64,000 bases of DNA from Chryseobacterium sp. 3008163 (GCF_003669035.1 NZ_CP033070.1:3720001-3784000); one strand, 5' to 3'. Counted from the first letter of the stretch, positions 1 to 8,752 are shown. The notes: a model not told the origin generated them from the letters alone. A program made the numbers and translations.

Positions 1-179
1 TCCAAAGACTGTATCAGTTCAAGCAAAACAGGCAATGACGGAATTGTTCTTCCATTCTCTATTCGTGAAACCAAACCGTTGCTCACATGAGCTTTTGAGG
101 CAAGATCGTTGATGGTAAGGTTGTTTTTCTTTCTAATATCTTTTAATCTTTTTCCGATACCTATTAAAAAATCACTCAT
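1..179 (-). CDS. XRE-family HTH transcriptional regulator, N-terminal part
   Basis: The reading frame starts at the ATG complementary to 177-179 and runs off the left edge, leaving 59 codons. Residues 8-59 form a classic Cro/C1 helix-turn-helix: a GKRLKDIRKKNNLT first helix, a DLASKA turn, and the SNGLVSRIENGRTIP recognition helix. Such proteins bind operator DNA; many in this family carry a C-terminal cupin or sensor domain, which cannot be seen here. Target unknown. It shares its strand with the small YceI-like remnant upstream. Confidence 0.85.
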   Translation of the reverse strand, partial: MSDFLIGIGKRLKDIRKKNNLTINDLASKAHVSNGLVSRIENGRTIPSLPVLLELIQSL

Positions 180-276
180 GTTATTTATTGTTTCAAGCTT
201 TTGTATTTATTTTGACTGTAAAATTAGCAAATAAATAAAATGCTATTGTAAATAAATGTTACAAATAGTAAATATT

Positions 277-453
277 TTATAAGATTATAGGTTTCTGACA
301 GGGACAGTGAAGATCACATTCGTGCATCGGAGATGTTCCGAAAATAGTGATCGCCGTACTTTTTTGGGCTAATCTTTGAGCATTTGAGAATTGCGGCAAT
401 AACATGCTTCCTAATACTAAACCAAGCGCCATAAGATGTTTCGTAGTTTTCAT
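277..453 (-). pseudogene. N-terminal remnant of a secreted YceI-like protein
   Basis: A 58-residue frame starting MKTTKHLMALGLVLGSM has a clear Sec signal peptide (cleavage after residues SNA, about 25). It continues with AITIFGTSPMHECDLH, which resembles the GTSxxHDW segment at the start of the mature domain of Bacteroidota YceI-like proteins. The stop comes after only about 30 mature residues, against about 170-190 for the family. I infer a truncated remnant; a genuine small secreted peptide with two close cysteines is the alternative. Confidence 0.45.
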
Positions 454-884
454 TTTGATACTATTTTATTGTTTTAATTATATTTTTTATACGATGAAGA
501 AGTGGGTAATTAATTTTACTCGTATAATAGGCGGATTTAAATTTTGTTTATCGTCACGATACGAGATTAGTATTGATTATACCGTGTTGATTTCTCTGAA
601 TTTTTGATTATTGAAGTTGATTTAAACTCATAGGACCAAGGTAAAATATGAGTAATGTTCAGAAAATGATGGTAATTTCATTCTTTCAGCTTCTCAAGGA
701 TCATTTTTATGATCATCTGAAATGTTTGTAATCCTATAATTATTGATCTTCATGATGTCTTTTCATTATTTAAATAGTGGTAATTAATTATCAATAGCTT
801 GTTTTACATAGGTTCATCAAATGTCATCCTGGGATTATAATTATTTGGGATACTAAATTGCTTTGCTGACAATCACAAAGATTA
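454..884. other. Intergenic region without a recognisable gene
   Basis: AT-rich sequence with no convincing coding frame on either strand. A 67-codon plus-strand frame over 404-607 is antisense to the signal-peptide remnant at 277-453 and lacks protein character. The only structured signals lie at the right end: the Crp/Fnr-type palindrome at 885 and the promoter at 921, described separately. Confidence 0.6.
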
Positions 885-898
885 ATGATGGGGGTCAT
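885..898 (+). promoter_or_regulatory. Crp/Fnr-type box and -7 promoter element upstream of the 42-aa ORF
   Basis: The site reads ATGAT-GGGG-GTCAT, matching the TGA-N6-TCA core of Crp/Fnr boxes. A Bacteroidota -7 element TAGATTTG lies at 921-928. The start-to-start distance is 36 bp, the same as for the BON and P-type ATPase promoters in this window. The palindrome centre would sit near -43, a class II activation position. It could drive the 42-aa ORF and perhaps alcohol dehydrogenase. Confidence 0.5.
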
Positions 899-965
899 TT
901 TCTGTATAAGGTTTTGTTTCTAGATTTGTTCAACTTTTTAAAATAACAACATAGAAACAATAGGC

Positions 966-1094
966 ATGACATCAACTAGCAAAACGATGAATCCGTTCAA
1001 TAATAAACTTGTGAAGTCATTTGATGAAATGACAGAGGAACAGCTTGAATCAAAAATCAAGCGGACAAAGCTTTCAAAAGCTGCAGGAAATTAG
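966..1094 (+). CDS. Small hypothetical protein (42 aa)
   Basis: Not recognised. The product begins MTSTSKTMNPFNNKLVKSFD and has a charged middle (EMTEEQLESKIKR) that should be helical. It lies 38 bp downstream of a good -7 element (921-928). After TAG-TGA the same frame stays open for 27 more codons (NYYNACGHHAQQIQ and onward to 1184), with residue usage that looks coding. The ORF may therefore be the front half of a 70-residue protein broken by tandem stops. No function can be assigned. Confidence 0.4.
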   Translation: MTSTSKTMNPFNNKLVKSFDEMTEEQLESKIKRTKLSKAAGN

Positions 1095-1296
1095 TGAAAT
1101 TTGAGCGGGCGTAATTATTACAACGCATGCGGTCATCATGCGCAACAAATCCAATCCATACCGTCTCCGGATGTCGCCTATTGATTATAGCGGGATGCTG
1201 CTAAACAGCGTTCTTTCTTATTTTTTCCCATTTAACCTTTAATCCAGCAATTAGCTTTACCATACAATAAAGCCGTTGCAACAGAACTTTATAATT

Positions 1297-2331
1297 ATGA
1301 TACCAAAAAAAATGAAAGCAGCGGTAATCCACACTTTTGGAGAGCCATTACAAATCGAAGAAATGCCGGTGAGAGAGCCGAGCGACAATGAAATATTAGT
1401 GAAAGTCATTGCTTGTGGTGTTTGCCATACCGATCTTCACGCATGTGAGGGAGATTGGCCCGCCAAACCAAAGATGCCTTTGGTTCCCGGACACGAGGCG
1501 ATAGGATATGTCGTTGCGTTAGGACACAGTGTAAAAAACGTGCAAGAAGGTGATATTGTCGGTGTACCATGGCTATACAGTGCCTGCGGATGTTGCGACT
1601 ACTGTTACACAGGCTGGGAAACCCTTTGTGAAAGTCAGAAAAATGGTGGTTATAGTGTAGACGGTGGTTTTGCAGAATATGTGGTCGCCGATGCAAGATA
1701 TGTTGCCCGCTTTCCTTCAGGTATCAATTTTGCAGAAATGGCACCGATCATTTGTGCAGGGGTTACTGTTTACAAAGGTCTGAAAGAAACCGGTGCTAAA
1801 CCTGGGGAATGGGTAGGTATTTCTGGGATCGGGGGATTGGGACATCTTGCCATTCAGTATGCCAAGGCGATGGGTCTGCATGTGGCAGCTATTGATATTG
1901 CCGAGGATAAACTAAAACTGGCAAAAGAATTAGGGGCAGATGTCACTGTAAATGCTAAAGAAAATGATCCGGGATTGTTCCTTAAGAAAGAGACCGGTGG
2001 GATGCACGGCATGCTAGTGACGGCACCATCGACAATGGCATTCAATCAGGCGCTCGGCGCCCTTCGACGTAAAGGAGTACTTTCCTTAAACGGTCTTCCC
2101 TCAGGTACCTTTGACCTGTCAATTTTCGATACGGTAATCAATGGAACCACTATTAAAGGTTCGATTGTGGGAACTCGAAAAGATATGGAAGAAGCGATCG
2201 CTTTTGCTGTGGAAGGAAAGGTGAAGACTACCGTAAAAACGGCCAGACTCGAAGATATTAATACTGTTTTTGATGAAATGAAAAAAGGAGATATTAGCGG
2301 CAGAATGGTTTTGGAAATCGCAAAACCATAG
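1297..2331 (+). CDS. adhP: Zinc-dependent alcohol dehydrogenase, AdhP type
   Basis: A 344-residue medium-chain dehydrogenase that would interconvert primary alcohols and aldehydes with NAD(H) in the cytosol. Catalytic zinc ligands are visible as C43 in GVCHTDLH and H66 in PGHE. The structural zinc site is C97, C100, C103 and C111 in ACGCCDYCYTGWETLC. A Rossmann GISGIGGLGHLA loop follows. Length matches the family (about 340). A TTG at 1276 would add seven residues; the ATG at 1297 fits the usual start near MKAAV better. In this stress island it probably serves redox balancing when respiration is limited (inference). Confidence 0.93.
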   Translation: MIPKKMKAAVIHTFGEPLQIEEMPVREPSDNEILVKVIACGVCHTDLHACEGDWPAKPKMPLVPGHEAIGYVVALGHSVKNVQEGDIVGVPWLYSACGCCDYCYTGWETLCESQKNGGYSVDGGFAEYVVADARYVARFPSGINFAEMAPIICAGVTVYKGLKETGAKPGEWVGISGIGGLGHLAIQYAKAMGLHVAAIDIAEDKLKLAKELGADVTVNAKENDPGLFLKKETGGMHGMLVTAPSTMAFNQALGALRRKGVLSLNGLPSGTFDLSIFDTVINGTTIKGSIVGTRKDMEEAIAFAVEGKVKTTVKTARLEDINTVFDEMKKGDISGRMVLEIAKP

Positions 2332-2436
2332 CGTTCGTTTGCTACAATATTAAAATCTCATTATGATAACAATAAGGCATGGGTATACTTAAAGATAAGT
2401 CCTCTAATTTAAAGTTCAACATTAAAAGTTTAATTT

Positions 2437-2688
2437 ATGTTTTTTCAGCATATTTATGATAAGAGCCTTGCACAGTCGAGTTACCTAATCGGCTGTCAGG
2501 CAGTTGGAGAAGCGATTGTTTTCGATCCCAAAAGAGATATCGATACCTATGTTCAGCTTGCCAAAGAAAATAATCTGACAATTACCCATATAATCGAAAC
2601 GCACATTCACGCAGATTTTCTCTCAGGTTCACGCGAACTTGCAGAAGCAACGGGTGCTAAGCTGTATTTTTCCAATGATAACCGTTAA
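2437..2688 (+). pseudogene. Truncated MBL-fold persulfide dioxygenase/rhodanese-type hydrolase
   Basis: The 83 residues match the start of Bacteroidota MBL-fold hydrolases of the ETHE1/persulfide dioxygenase group: [18 protein letters not shown] followed by the metal-binding [18 protein letters not shown] segment (THIHAD). These proteins normally have about 450 residues with C-terminal rhodanese domains. Here the frame stops at TAA right after YFSNDNR, and nothing downstream to 2846 continues the fold in any frame. I call it a genuine 3' truncation, since a single base change would not restore it. Confidence 0.75.
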
Positions 2689-2846
2689 GATTGACCATGT
2701 AATTTTCAGCTTGTTGGTTCAGCAATAAAAATCTAATATATATCGCCTTGAATTGAAATAAAAACAGTTTGATTTAATCAAATAATATTTGGTCATCCCA
2801 AATGACTTACCTACTTAATGTAAGTTGACCAGTATCAAATGACAGC

Positions 2847-2860
2847 GTGATGAGCATCAC
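2847..2860 (+). promoter_or_regulatory. Crp/Fnr-type box upstream of the BON-domain gene
   Basis: GTGAT-GAGC-ATCAC, with perfect 5-bp arms. A -7-like GAACTTTG lies at 2883-2890, exactly 36 bp start to start. A second GAACTTTG is at 2873. The same geometry recurs at 885/921 and 9889/9925, which argues that it is a functional operator. Confidence 0.55.
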
Positions 2861-2936
2861 TTTATTCAATCAGAACTTTGCGGAACTTTGAAATATTAAA
2901 CAGCAAAAGCCTATTTCAAAATTAAAATTAAAAAAA

Positions 2937-3599
2937 ATGAAAACAAATTCAGAATTACAAAAAGACGTTCAGGATGCCATTAAATGGGAACCACTGCTCA
3001 ATTCAGCAGAAATCGGAGTCATTGCTAAAGATGGTATTGTTTCTTTAACAGGTATTGTCGACAGCTATGCGAAAAAAACGGAGGCGGAAGAGGCTGCTAA
3101 AAGTGTAAGTGGTGTAAAAGCTTTGGTAGAAAACATCGAGGTGAAATTTCCCAATTCTTTTACGAAGACAGATCCGGAAATTGCAAGAGAAGTATTGGAT
3201 GCTTTGAAGGCTGCATGGGACGTTCCTGATGATAAAGTTTCGGTAAAGGTAGAAGATGGGTGGGTTACTTTAGAAGGAGTATTGCCATGGAATCATCAGA
3301 AAGAAGCGGCTAAAAGAGTGATCAAATATCTTAAAGGAGTGAAAGGGGTTTTTAATAATATTAAAATTAAATCTGAACTTCATGATGTAATAGAACAGAA
3401 AGCGGTAAAAGATGCTCTTAAAAGAAGTGCGATTGATGACAGCGATATTGATGTTGCCGTTTCAGGAACAACTGTAACTCTAACAGGATTGGTAAATTCC
3501 TTTTATGCAAGAGAAGAAGCAGGTCGCATAGCATGGAAAACACCTGGTATATGGCATGTGAAAAATGAACTGAAAGTAGATTATGAATATGCTTTCTAA
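2937..3599 (+). CDS. BON domain-containing protein (three BON repeats)
   Basis: A 220-residue protein made of three consecutive BON modules, roughly residues 6-71, 80-146 and 152-218. Each has the pattern helix, VxVxxGxVTLxGxV, helix, V.GV..V.N.I (for example DGIVSLTGIVDSYAKKTEAE and GVKGVFNNIKIK). BON domains are found in OsmY and are thought to bind phospholipid or membrane surfaces. No signal peptide is visible, unlike OsmY, so this copy is probably cytoplasmic. It has its own Crp/Fnr-type promoter and heads the PepSY-DUF1003-Usp stretch. Confidence 0.9.
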   Translation: MKTNSELQKDVQDAIKWEPLLNSAEIGVIAKDGIVSLTGIVDSYAKKTEAEEAAKSVSGVKALVENIEVKFPNSFTKTDPEIAREVLDALKAAWDVPDDKVSVKVEDGWVTLEGVLPWNHQKEAAKRVIKYLKGVKGVFNNIKIKSELHDVIEQKAVKDALKRSAIDDSDIDVAVSGTTVTLTGLVNSFYAREEAGRIAWKTPGIWHVKNELKVDYEYAF

Positions 3600-3609
3600 T
3601 CCATTTTAT

Positions 3610-3650
3610 AAAAAACTTAGAAGTACTGAATGTGCTTTTAAGTTTTTTTT
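3610..3650 (+). terminator. Rho-independent terminator after the BON gene
   Basis: An imperfect hairpin of AAAAACTTAGAAG against CTTTTAAGTTTTT with a loop of about 11 nt, ending in a run of eight T. It lies 10 bp after the stop codon. Confidence 0.6.
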
Positions 3651-3705
3651 GATGAAACTGCCCAGCGAAATGTATATGAATTTAAAGGTTGTAAAGATTG
3701 AGACA

Positions 3706-3909
3706 ATGAAAAATTTTGAAAAAAAATTTGCCTTGATAAAAGGTAGTTAAGGGATCACCGGAAAAGTTATCGTCTAGTTTTTTGTAGAAGAATGAGTTTA
3801 CGTTTTTTTGGTTGATTTCTTTGATGAGGCGTTGAAAGAAACCGCGAAGGAACATTTCAACGATTTTCTATAGATGACGGAAATTGTGTTCAATAGTTAT
3901 CCCAAGTAA
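3706..3909 (+). pseudogene. Decayed N-terminal part of a short-chain dehydrogenase/reductase
   Basis: Read in one frame, with four internal stops and no frameshift, the sequence gives MKNFEKKFALIKGS-stop-GITGKVIV-stop-FFVEE-stop-VYVFLVDFFDEALKETAKEHF. This follows the classic SDR opening: a strand (KVALVTGG), the GxxxGIG dinucleotide loop, helix A ending FVEEGA, and strand 2 (VVVxD). Several key residues are replaced by stops and the second GG is lost. It fills an otherwise empty 360-bp gap. The call is from pattern matching only. Confidence 0.55.
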
Positions 3910-3960
3910 TCACATAACGATAGATCGTAAAACCTTTTAACAGCTTATAAAATATACACC

Positions 3961-4539
3961 ATGAAAATCAAGGTTTTAAAATTTCTTGTACTGATCATGA
4001 CATCAGTTACATTAACAGTTAGCACAAAGGGTCAAAACCGAGAAAACACAGCAACTGAAACAATAAAGAACAAACCCGTTGAAATTCCAAAAACAGAAAT
4101 TCCTATTGATGTAGCTCAACATTTTGCTAAAGATCATCCGACTGCTAAAGAAGAACATTGGAGAGGTTATCCTACAAAAAATTTCAGAGATGTTTGGTAC
4201 GATCACGTTTCCTCGGAGAATTCTTCACCGGCTTCCGATTATTTTGTCGTAGAGTTTATTGAAGGAACGACACATCGGGAGGCAATGTATTGCCGGGAGG
4301 GAAAGGAAGTTGTTATTCGTAAAAAATTGATGTCAACTCTTCCGGCATCTATATATGATGCTATAAAAAAAGGACCATACAAAGAATGGAAGATTGCAAA
4401 AGAGAAAGAAGAAATATTTAGAGACAGTGTTCTAGATCAGTTTAAGGTCTATAAAATAAAAGTACAGAAAGGATCTTCAAAACATTATTTGTTCTATTCA
4501 GCTGATGGGGTTTTATTAAGAGATAAAATTATTCAGTAA
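3961..4539 (+). CDS. Secreted PepSY-like (DUF2874-type) protein
   Basis: A 192-residue protein with an N-terminal signal peptide (residues 1-24, cleavage near STKGQ). The mature part holds two segments of the beta-lactamase-inhibitor-like PepSY pattern: xxPIDVAQHFAKDHPTAKEEHWRG near 50-70, and LPASIYDAIKK...WKI..KEKEE near 125-150. The second is followed by FKVYKIKVQKGSSKHYLFYSADG. Such proteins are periplasmic or surface-located in Bacteroidota and have no settled function. It precedes the DUF1003 gene by 34 bp, so the two are probably co-transcribed. Confidence 0.7.
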   Translation: MKIKVLKFLVLIMTSVTLTVSTKGQNRENTATETIKNKPVEIPKTEIPIDVAQHFAKDHPTAKEEHWRGYPTKNFRDVWYDHVSSENSSPASDYFVVEFIEGTTHREAMYCREGKEVVIRKKLMSTLPASIYDAIKKGPYKEWKIAKEKEEIFRDSVLDQFKVYKIKVQKGSSKHYLFYSADGVLLRDKIIQ

Positions 4540-4573
4540 AATACACTGAACTTACGTCAATTAGTTATTAAAA

Positions 4574-5266
4574 ATGAAAACGAGTTATATCAGCAGTAGG
4601 GAAATACGAGAAGGCGAGGAGGTTTATGGTCATGATATCAGAGCCGGGATTTTTAATCTGATCAAAGAAGGTTTTCCAGGATTTGACGGGGATGATTTTA
4701 TATCTCTGACTGAACTGAACCTGTACCGACGTTTATATTTAACCTCTTTAATATCGCAGGAAAAAGGCGAATTGGAAATTATAGATCTTGATGTCATAGA
4801 TGCTATAAAAAATAATTCTATCCTTTCAGAAAATATACAGGATGAGATAGAGTCTGACCTTAGTGTTGGTGAAAAGCTTGCCGACAAAGTAGCATCTTTT
4901 GGAGGAAGCTGGACTTTCATTCTCGTTTTCTTCTTTTTCATTGTCGTATGGATATGCATTAATATCTGGTTTTTATCAATCAGTCCTTTTGATCCTTATC
5001 CATTTATTTTATTGAACTTGATTTTGTCCTGCCTTGCTGCGATTCAGGCACCCATCATTATGATGAGCCAAAATAGACAGGAACAGAAAGACCGAATCAG
5101 AGCCGAACACGATTACAAAATCAATCTAAAAGCTGAGCTGGAAATAAAACTGCTGAGCGAGAAAATAGATCATCTGTTGGTTAATCAAAATAAAAAACTA
5201 TTGGAAATTCAGGAATTACAGACGGATTATCTGGAAGACCTCATGAATGTTCTTAAAACGAAATAA
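4574..5266 (+). CDS. DUF1003 family membrane protein
   Basis: A 230-residue protein. Residues 98-190 carry the DUF1003 signature: LADKVASFGGSWTFI, two transmembrane helices (about 112-133 and 139-162) with FDPYPFILLN between them, then the conserved LAAIQAPIIMMSQNRQEQKDR and a basic RAEHDYKINLKAELEI coiled-coil tail. The first 90 residues are a soluble acidic segment found in longer family members. The family is membrane-bound and its function is unknown. It sits in a stress operon with the PepSY-like and Usp genes. Confidence 0.85.
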   Translation: MKTSYISSREIREGEEVYGHDIRAGIFNLIKEGFPGFDGDDFISLTELNLYRRLYLTSLISQEKGELEIIDLDVIDAIKNNSILSENIQDEIESDLSVGEKLADKVASFGGSWTFILVFFFFIVVWICINIWFLSISPFDPYPFILLNLILSCLAAIQAPIIMMSQNRQEQKDRIRAEHDYKINLKAELEIKLLSEKIDHLLVNQNKKLLEIQELQTDYLEDLMNVLKTK

Positions 5267-5334
5267 ACCTAATCCTATTTAATATAATTCTAAAAAATAG
5301 AATAACTAAAAACTAACTTAAACATTAAAAAAAA

Positions 5335-6180
5335 GTGGAAAAAATTCTTGTTACAACAGATTTCTCGGATCATTCAAAATCCGGATTGCGGTTTGCGATT
5401 CAGTTAGCAACCCAAAATGACTATCATCTTACTTTTATCAATGTTCATCATCTGCAAACTCCCTCTGCTTGGGATACCGTACGACTGGATGAATATCAGG
5501 ATGAACAGAAACAGCTGATACATGCGAAGCTCATTCATTTTGTAGAGAAAATATATGCTACGCTACATAAAGAACCTCAACATATTCAATATGCAGTAGA
5601 AATATCTGCTTTACCCGATGACAGTATCAAAGAATACGCTGAAGAAAATGAATATGATTATATCTGTATGAGTACCAGAGGTAGAGGTGCATTAAAAAAG
5701 ATTTTGGGAAGCGTGACATCGAACTTGATTAGTTTATCAAAAGTGCCTTTAATTATCGTTCCTCATGATTATAAAGTAAATGAAGTAAGAAGTGTTTTAT
5801 ACGCATCAGATCTTGATGATTATGAAAAAGAAGTAATTAAAGTCTTGTCATTTGCCAAACCAATCGGAGCATCTATAGAATTATTGAATTTTACGACAGA
5901 ACCTTTTGATGAAGAGAACAGGGAGATTTTGAAGAACAGAATAGAAAAGATCACACAATATCCTGTGAGCGTACACGTCGAAGAAAGGAATGGAGATGAT
6001 GACTTGCTTAAAGCCATAGAATCTGTTGTTAAAAAAACACAACCTTCAGTATTGGTCATGTTTACAGAGCAGAACAAAAATTGGTTTGAAAAGATATTTT
6101 ATGCAGGGCATTCTGCTGAATATTCATTTCATACAAAGGTTCCCTTGTTGATATTCAGGAAACAGGTTGAGGAGATTTGA
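5335..6180 (+). CDS. Universal stress protein, tandem UspA domains
   Basis: A 281-residue protein with two Usp domains. Domain 1 (1-145) starts KILVTTDFSDHSKSGLRFA and has the ATP-binding-type end TRGRGALKKILGSVTSNLISLSKVPLIIVP. Domain 2 (about 152-277) starts VRSVLYASDLDDYEKE and has lost the G-2X-G-9X-G nucleotide motif. The start is GTG at 5335, preceded by an A-rich leader. Usp proteins adjust metabolism under starvation or low oxygen. It ends a run of plus-strand stress genes and is followed by a convergent terminator. Confidence 0.9.
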   Translation: MEKILVTTDFSDHSKSGLRFAIQLATQNDYHLTFINVHHLQTPSAWDTVRLDEYQDEQKQLIHAKLIHFVEKIYATLHKEPQHIQYAVEISALPDDSIKEYAEENEYDYICMSTRGRGALKKILGSVTSNLISLSKVPLIIVPHDYKVNEVRSVLYASDLDDYEKEVIKVLSFAKPIGASIELLNFTTEPFDEENREILKNRIEKITQYPVSVHVEERNGDDDLLKAIESVVKKTQPSVLVMFTEQNKNWFEKIFYAGHSAEYSFHTKVPLLIFRKQVEEI

Positions 6181-6309
6181 TTTTTTTTAGCATAAATATC
6201 ATGTGAAATTCCTCTCATAAGATATCACTTGGTGTTTATAAGTTTTAAGATTTGATACGGATATTTTTCGTTCGTTTTGCAAATAATTGTGCTTAATTTT
6301 TTTTAAAAA

Positions 6310-6339
6310 AATTGACTTGCCATTAGTGACAAGTCAATT
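6310..6339. terminator. Bidirectional terminator between converging genes
   Basis: A perfect 10-bp stem, AATTGACTTG / CAAGTCAATT, with a 10-nt loop. It is flanked by A-rich sequence on the left and T-rich sequence on the right. It separates the plus-strand Usp gene from the minus-strand DUF3570 gene and can serve both. Confidence 0.75.
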
Positions 6340-6345
6340 AAATTT

Positions 6346-7515
6346 TTATTTAAACCTTAAATTCAACGAAATAATATCGGACTGCATCCCTACAGATTTT
6401 GTATAATGACCGTATCTGATTTCCAGCATATTGAGCCTTTCGATACCAAATAAACCATTTTTCGGACTGAATCGGATTCCGGCTCCGTAAAAATGACTGT
6501 CAAATTTAGACAGATCATAATTGCTGGTATAAAAGTCGTCAAAGGCAGTATGCTGCTGATAAGGTGCAAAATATTTCGCAGAAGTCTGTGAGTAATATCT
6601 GTAAAAAGGACTTACCGAAACAAAAGGTGAAATTTTCACAGGGGTTTCCAGACTGAATGTATTTGATTTTAATCCCCAATCATCTGTGTAATAGCGATAA
6701 TATGCTTTTATGATGAATTTATCTCCTAAAAAATAATTGGCTCTTACTCCTAAAGGAATTTTAAATCTTTTATCCGGCAATGCTTCCTGATGAACAGAAT
6801 TGTCCGTAAAATAAACCCTGTGAAAAGGTAAACTCAAATATCCGGTCTGTTGTATTCCGTCTGCCAAAAACTCCACTTGAAAATTCTGATTGATAATCTG
6901 AGAATAAGAGAGCGATAATGCAAAAGTATTTCTTGCGCTCGTTCCATTATTATCTGCAGTTCGCAATTCTATGGGAGCTATCATTTTTACCTGATCCAGA
7001 TAAGCCTGAAGTTTTGCAGTAAATTCACCCATTTTATTCGGCGTTTTCTTTGCAAAGCCAATGTTGGCACCGTAAGACTGGTAATCATATTCAGAAGAAA
7101 ATGAAACTCCAGCCATTAAAGTCGTTCCTTTATTTTCATTTTCTCTACTCCAGTTTAATGTTGGATAAATTCTGTTATCTGAACGAGATGCTGATGAATT
7201 GGCTTTCAGGTCGACCATATCGGAAGATGCGGAAGTGTAATGATCAATTCCGACACTGAAATCGAATTTATTTTTCCTTAAATTTTTATCGTACTTCACC
7301 ATTGTAATATCAATGGTATTGGAGACGTCGGTTAGTTTCTCAGTTCCGATTCCTCCTGTTACCGCAGAATTATTTCCGTCTTGTTTATAATAGCTCGATA
7401 CAAGATTAATCTCATCCAGACTTAGTTTTTTTGAAGGCTCAGTATTGGTATTTTCCTGCGCTTTTGCATTGAAAATTCCAAAAAGAGCAATGATACTTAT
7501 GATAATTTTTCTCAT
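6346..7515 (-). CDS. DUF3570 outer-membrane beta-barrel-like protein
   Basis: A 389-residue protein with a signal peptide (1-19, cleavage after AKA). It is rich in alternating beta-strand segments and ends LRFK, consistent with an outer-membrane beta-barrel. Family features include the early DEINLVSSYYKQDGNNSAVTGG region and the YYRYYTDDWGLKS stretch. DUF3570 genes regularly sit beside DUF4266, ApbE and thioredoxin-like genes in Bacteroidota, as here. No biochemical role is established. It is the last gene of the minus-strand cluster 9200-6346. Confidence 0.85.
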   Translation of the reverse strand: MRKIIISIIALFGIFNAKAQENTNTEPSKKLSLDEINLVSSYYKQDGNNSAVTGGIGTEKLTDVSNTIDITMVKYDKNLRKNKFDFSVGIDHYTSASSDMVDLKANSSASRSDNRIYPTLNWSRENENKGTTLMAGVSFSSEYDYQSYGANIGFAKKTPNKMGEFTAKLQAYLDQVKMIAPIELRTADNNGTSARNTFALSLSYSQIINQNFQVEFLADGIQQTGYLSLPFHRVYFTDNSVHQEALPDKRFKIPLGVRANYFLGDKFIIKAYYRYYTDDWGLKSNTFSLETPVKISPFVSVSPFYRYYSQTSAKYFAPYQQHTAFDDFYTSNYDLSKFDSHFYGAGIRFSPKNGLFGIERLNMLEIRYGHYTKSVGMQSDIISLNLRFK

Positions 7516-7551
7516 TTTAAATCACAATTAAATTTTACAATTACTCTTCTT

Positions 7552-7779
7552 TTAATTACATCCGCAACCTCCGCCCACTTTTCCAGCATTAGCGCCTGAG
7601 GAACCTTCTCTGTAAGACTGAAAGCTCAGCTCGGTTTTTTCTATAGTTCTGTTTCCAAGAACCATTTCAGCATCATTTAATTTGTTTTTTTCGTATTCTT
7701 TTACGGTTGTACAGGATTGTACAGAAGCGATGGTTACTAAAAAGCAAATTGCTGTTGTTATTTTTATGAAATTTTTCAT
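7552..7779 (-). CDS. DUF4266 small lipoprotein
   Basis: A 75-residue protein with a lipoprotein signal (VTIASVQSC, Cys23), the conserved KEYEKNKLNDAEM segment, and a Gly/Cys-rich tail GKVGGGCGCN that typifies DUF4266. The paired cysteines at the tail suggest metal binding or redox activity (inference). It lies 36 bp upstream of the DUF3570 gene and 43 bp after ApbE. Confidence 0.85.
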   Translation of the reverse strand: MKNFIKITTAICFLVTIASVQSCTTVKEYEKNKLNDAEMVLGNRTIEKTELSFQSYREGSSGANAGKVGGGCGCN

Positions 7780-7822
7780 TTGAATTAAATTTGTTTTTAA
7801 AATTTAAAATCCAAGATTGGAT

Positions 7823-8752
7823 TCATTTTAAATTAATGTTTTGAGATGAATATATTTTGTCCTGATCATCGATGATGATGCATTCCAGGTGATTGATCTG
7901 ATTCACCATATTGAGGGCAGAATCAATTCCCATAATGCTTACGGGGGTTGCCATAGCATCGGCAATTTCAGCGTTTGGACAAAAAATAGTTACACTTTTC
8001 ACACCCGAAACTGGCATTCCTGTTTTTGGGTTGATGGTATGAGAATATTTTTTACCGTTGATGACCACAAACTTTTCATAATTTCCTGAGGTAGCGATCG
8101 CCATATCGGTGATGTTCATATATGAGAACGGCTGTTTTGCATTTTCGGGATCGGCAATTCCAATGGTCCAGGGTTTTCCGTCTGCCTGATTTCCCCAGGT
8201 CGTCAAATCGCCGGAAGCATTTACAATTCCCGAAGCAACACCTCTTTTCTGAAGAAGTCTTTTTGCCATTTCCGCTGCATATCCTTTTCCGATTCCTCCG
8301 AAACCGATTCTCATTCCTTTTTCTTTCAGAAATACAGTTTGGTTATCACGATTCAGGATAATGTTTTGGTAATTGACTAACTTCAAATGATCTTTGATTA
8401 ATTCGGGATCAGGAAGCTGCTTCATCTCCCGGTCGAAATTCCAGAAACTTTTATCGATTCCGCCGTAGGATATATCAAAATAACCATCGGTAATATGGCT
8501 GATTCTCAGACTTCTTTCAATCAGTTCAAAAACTTCGCAATCAACTTTTACAGGTTGTATTCCTGCATTTTGATTGATAAGGTTGGTCTGGCTTTCTTCA
8601 CTGAAGGTGGTCAGTAGCTTTTCGATTCTCCGGATTTCTTCTATGGCAGCGTCAATGTGCTGTTGTGCCGTCTTTTCATCATCATTAACAACGGTAATTT
8701 CAAAAGCATTGCCCATTAATTTTTGAGGTCTTTTGAATTCTCTAAACATCAT
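7823..8752 (-). CDS. FAD:protein FMN transferase (ApbE family)
   Basis: A 309-residue enzyme of the family that attaches FMN from FAD to a Thr/Ser of target proteins outside the cytoplasm. Conserved blocks are present: GGIGKGYAAE near residue 153, the NASGDL segment, MAIATSGNYEKF, the KYSHTINPKTGMPV loop and the metal-binding AEIADAMAT region. No lipobox or clear signal peptide is seen at this start (MMFREFKRPQ), so export is uncertain. The start lies 3 bp after the upstream thioredoxin-like stop, so coupling is likely. Its substrate here is unknown. Confidence 0.9.
   Translation of the reverse strand: MMFREFKRPQKLMGNAFEITVVNDDEKTAQQHIDAAIEEIRRIEKLLTTFSEESQTNLINQNAGIQPVKVDCEVFELIERSLRISHITDGYFDISYGGIDKSFWNFDREMKQLPDPELIKDHLKLVNYQNIILNRDNQTVFLKEKGMRIGFGGIGKGYAAEMAKRLLQKRGVASGIVNASGDLTTWGNQADGKPWTIGIADPENAKQPFSYMNITDMAIATSGNYEKFVVINGKKYSHTINPKTGMPVSGVKSVTIFCPNAEIADAMATPVSIMGIDSALNMVNQINHLECIIIDDQDKIYSSQNINLK

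Noticed and set aside
404..607. 67-codon plus-strand ORF
   Set aside because: It is antisense to a better minus-strand frame with a signal peptide (277-453) and has low-complexity Phe/Ile-rich composition.
7552..7779. SGAN near the C-terminus of the DUF4266 protein as an ApbE flavinylation site
   Set aside because: The FMN-accepting position in the known motif is Thr or Ser (SGAT/S); here it is Asn, and the stretch is just part of the Gly/Cys-rich tail.
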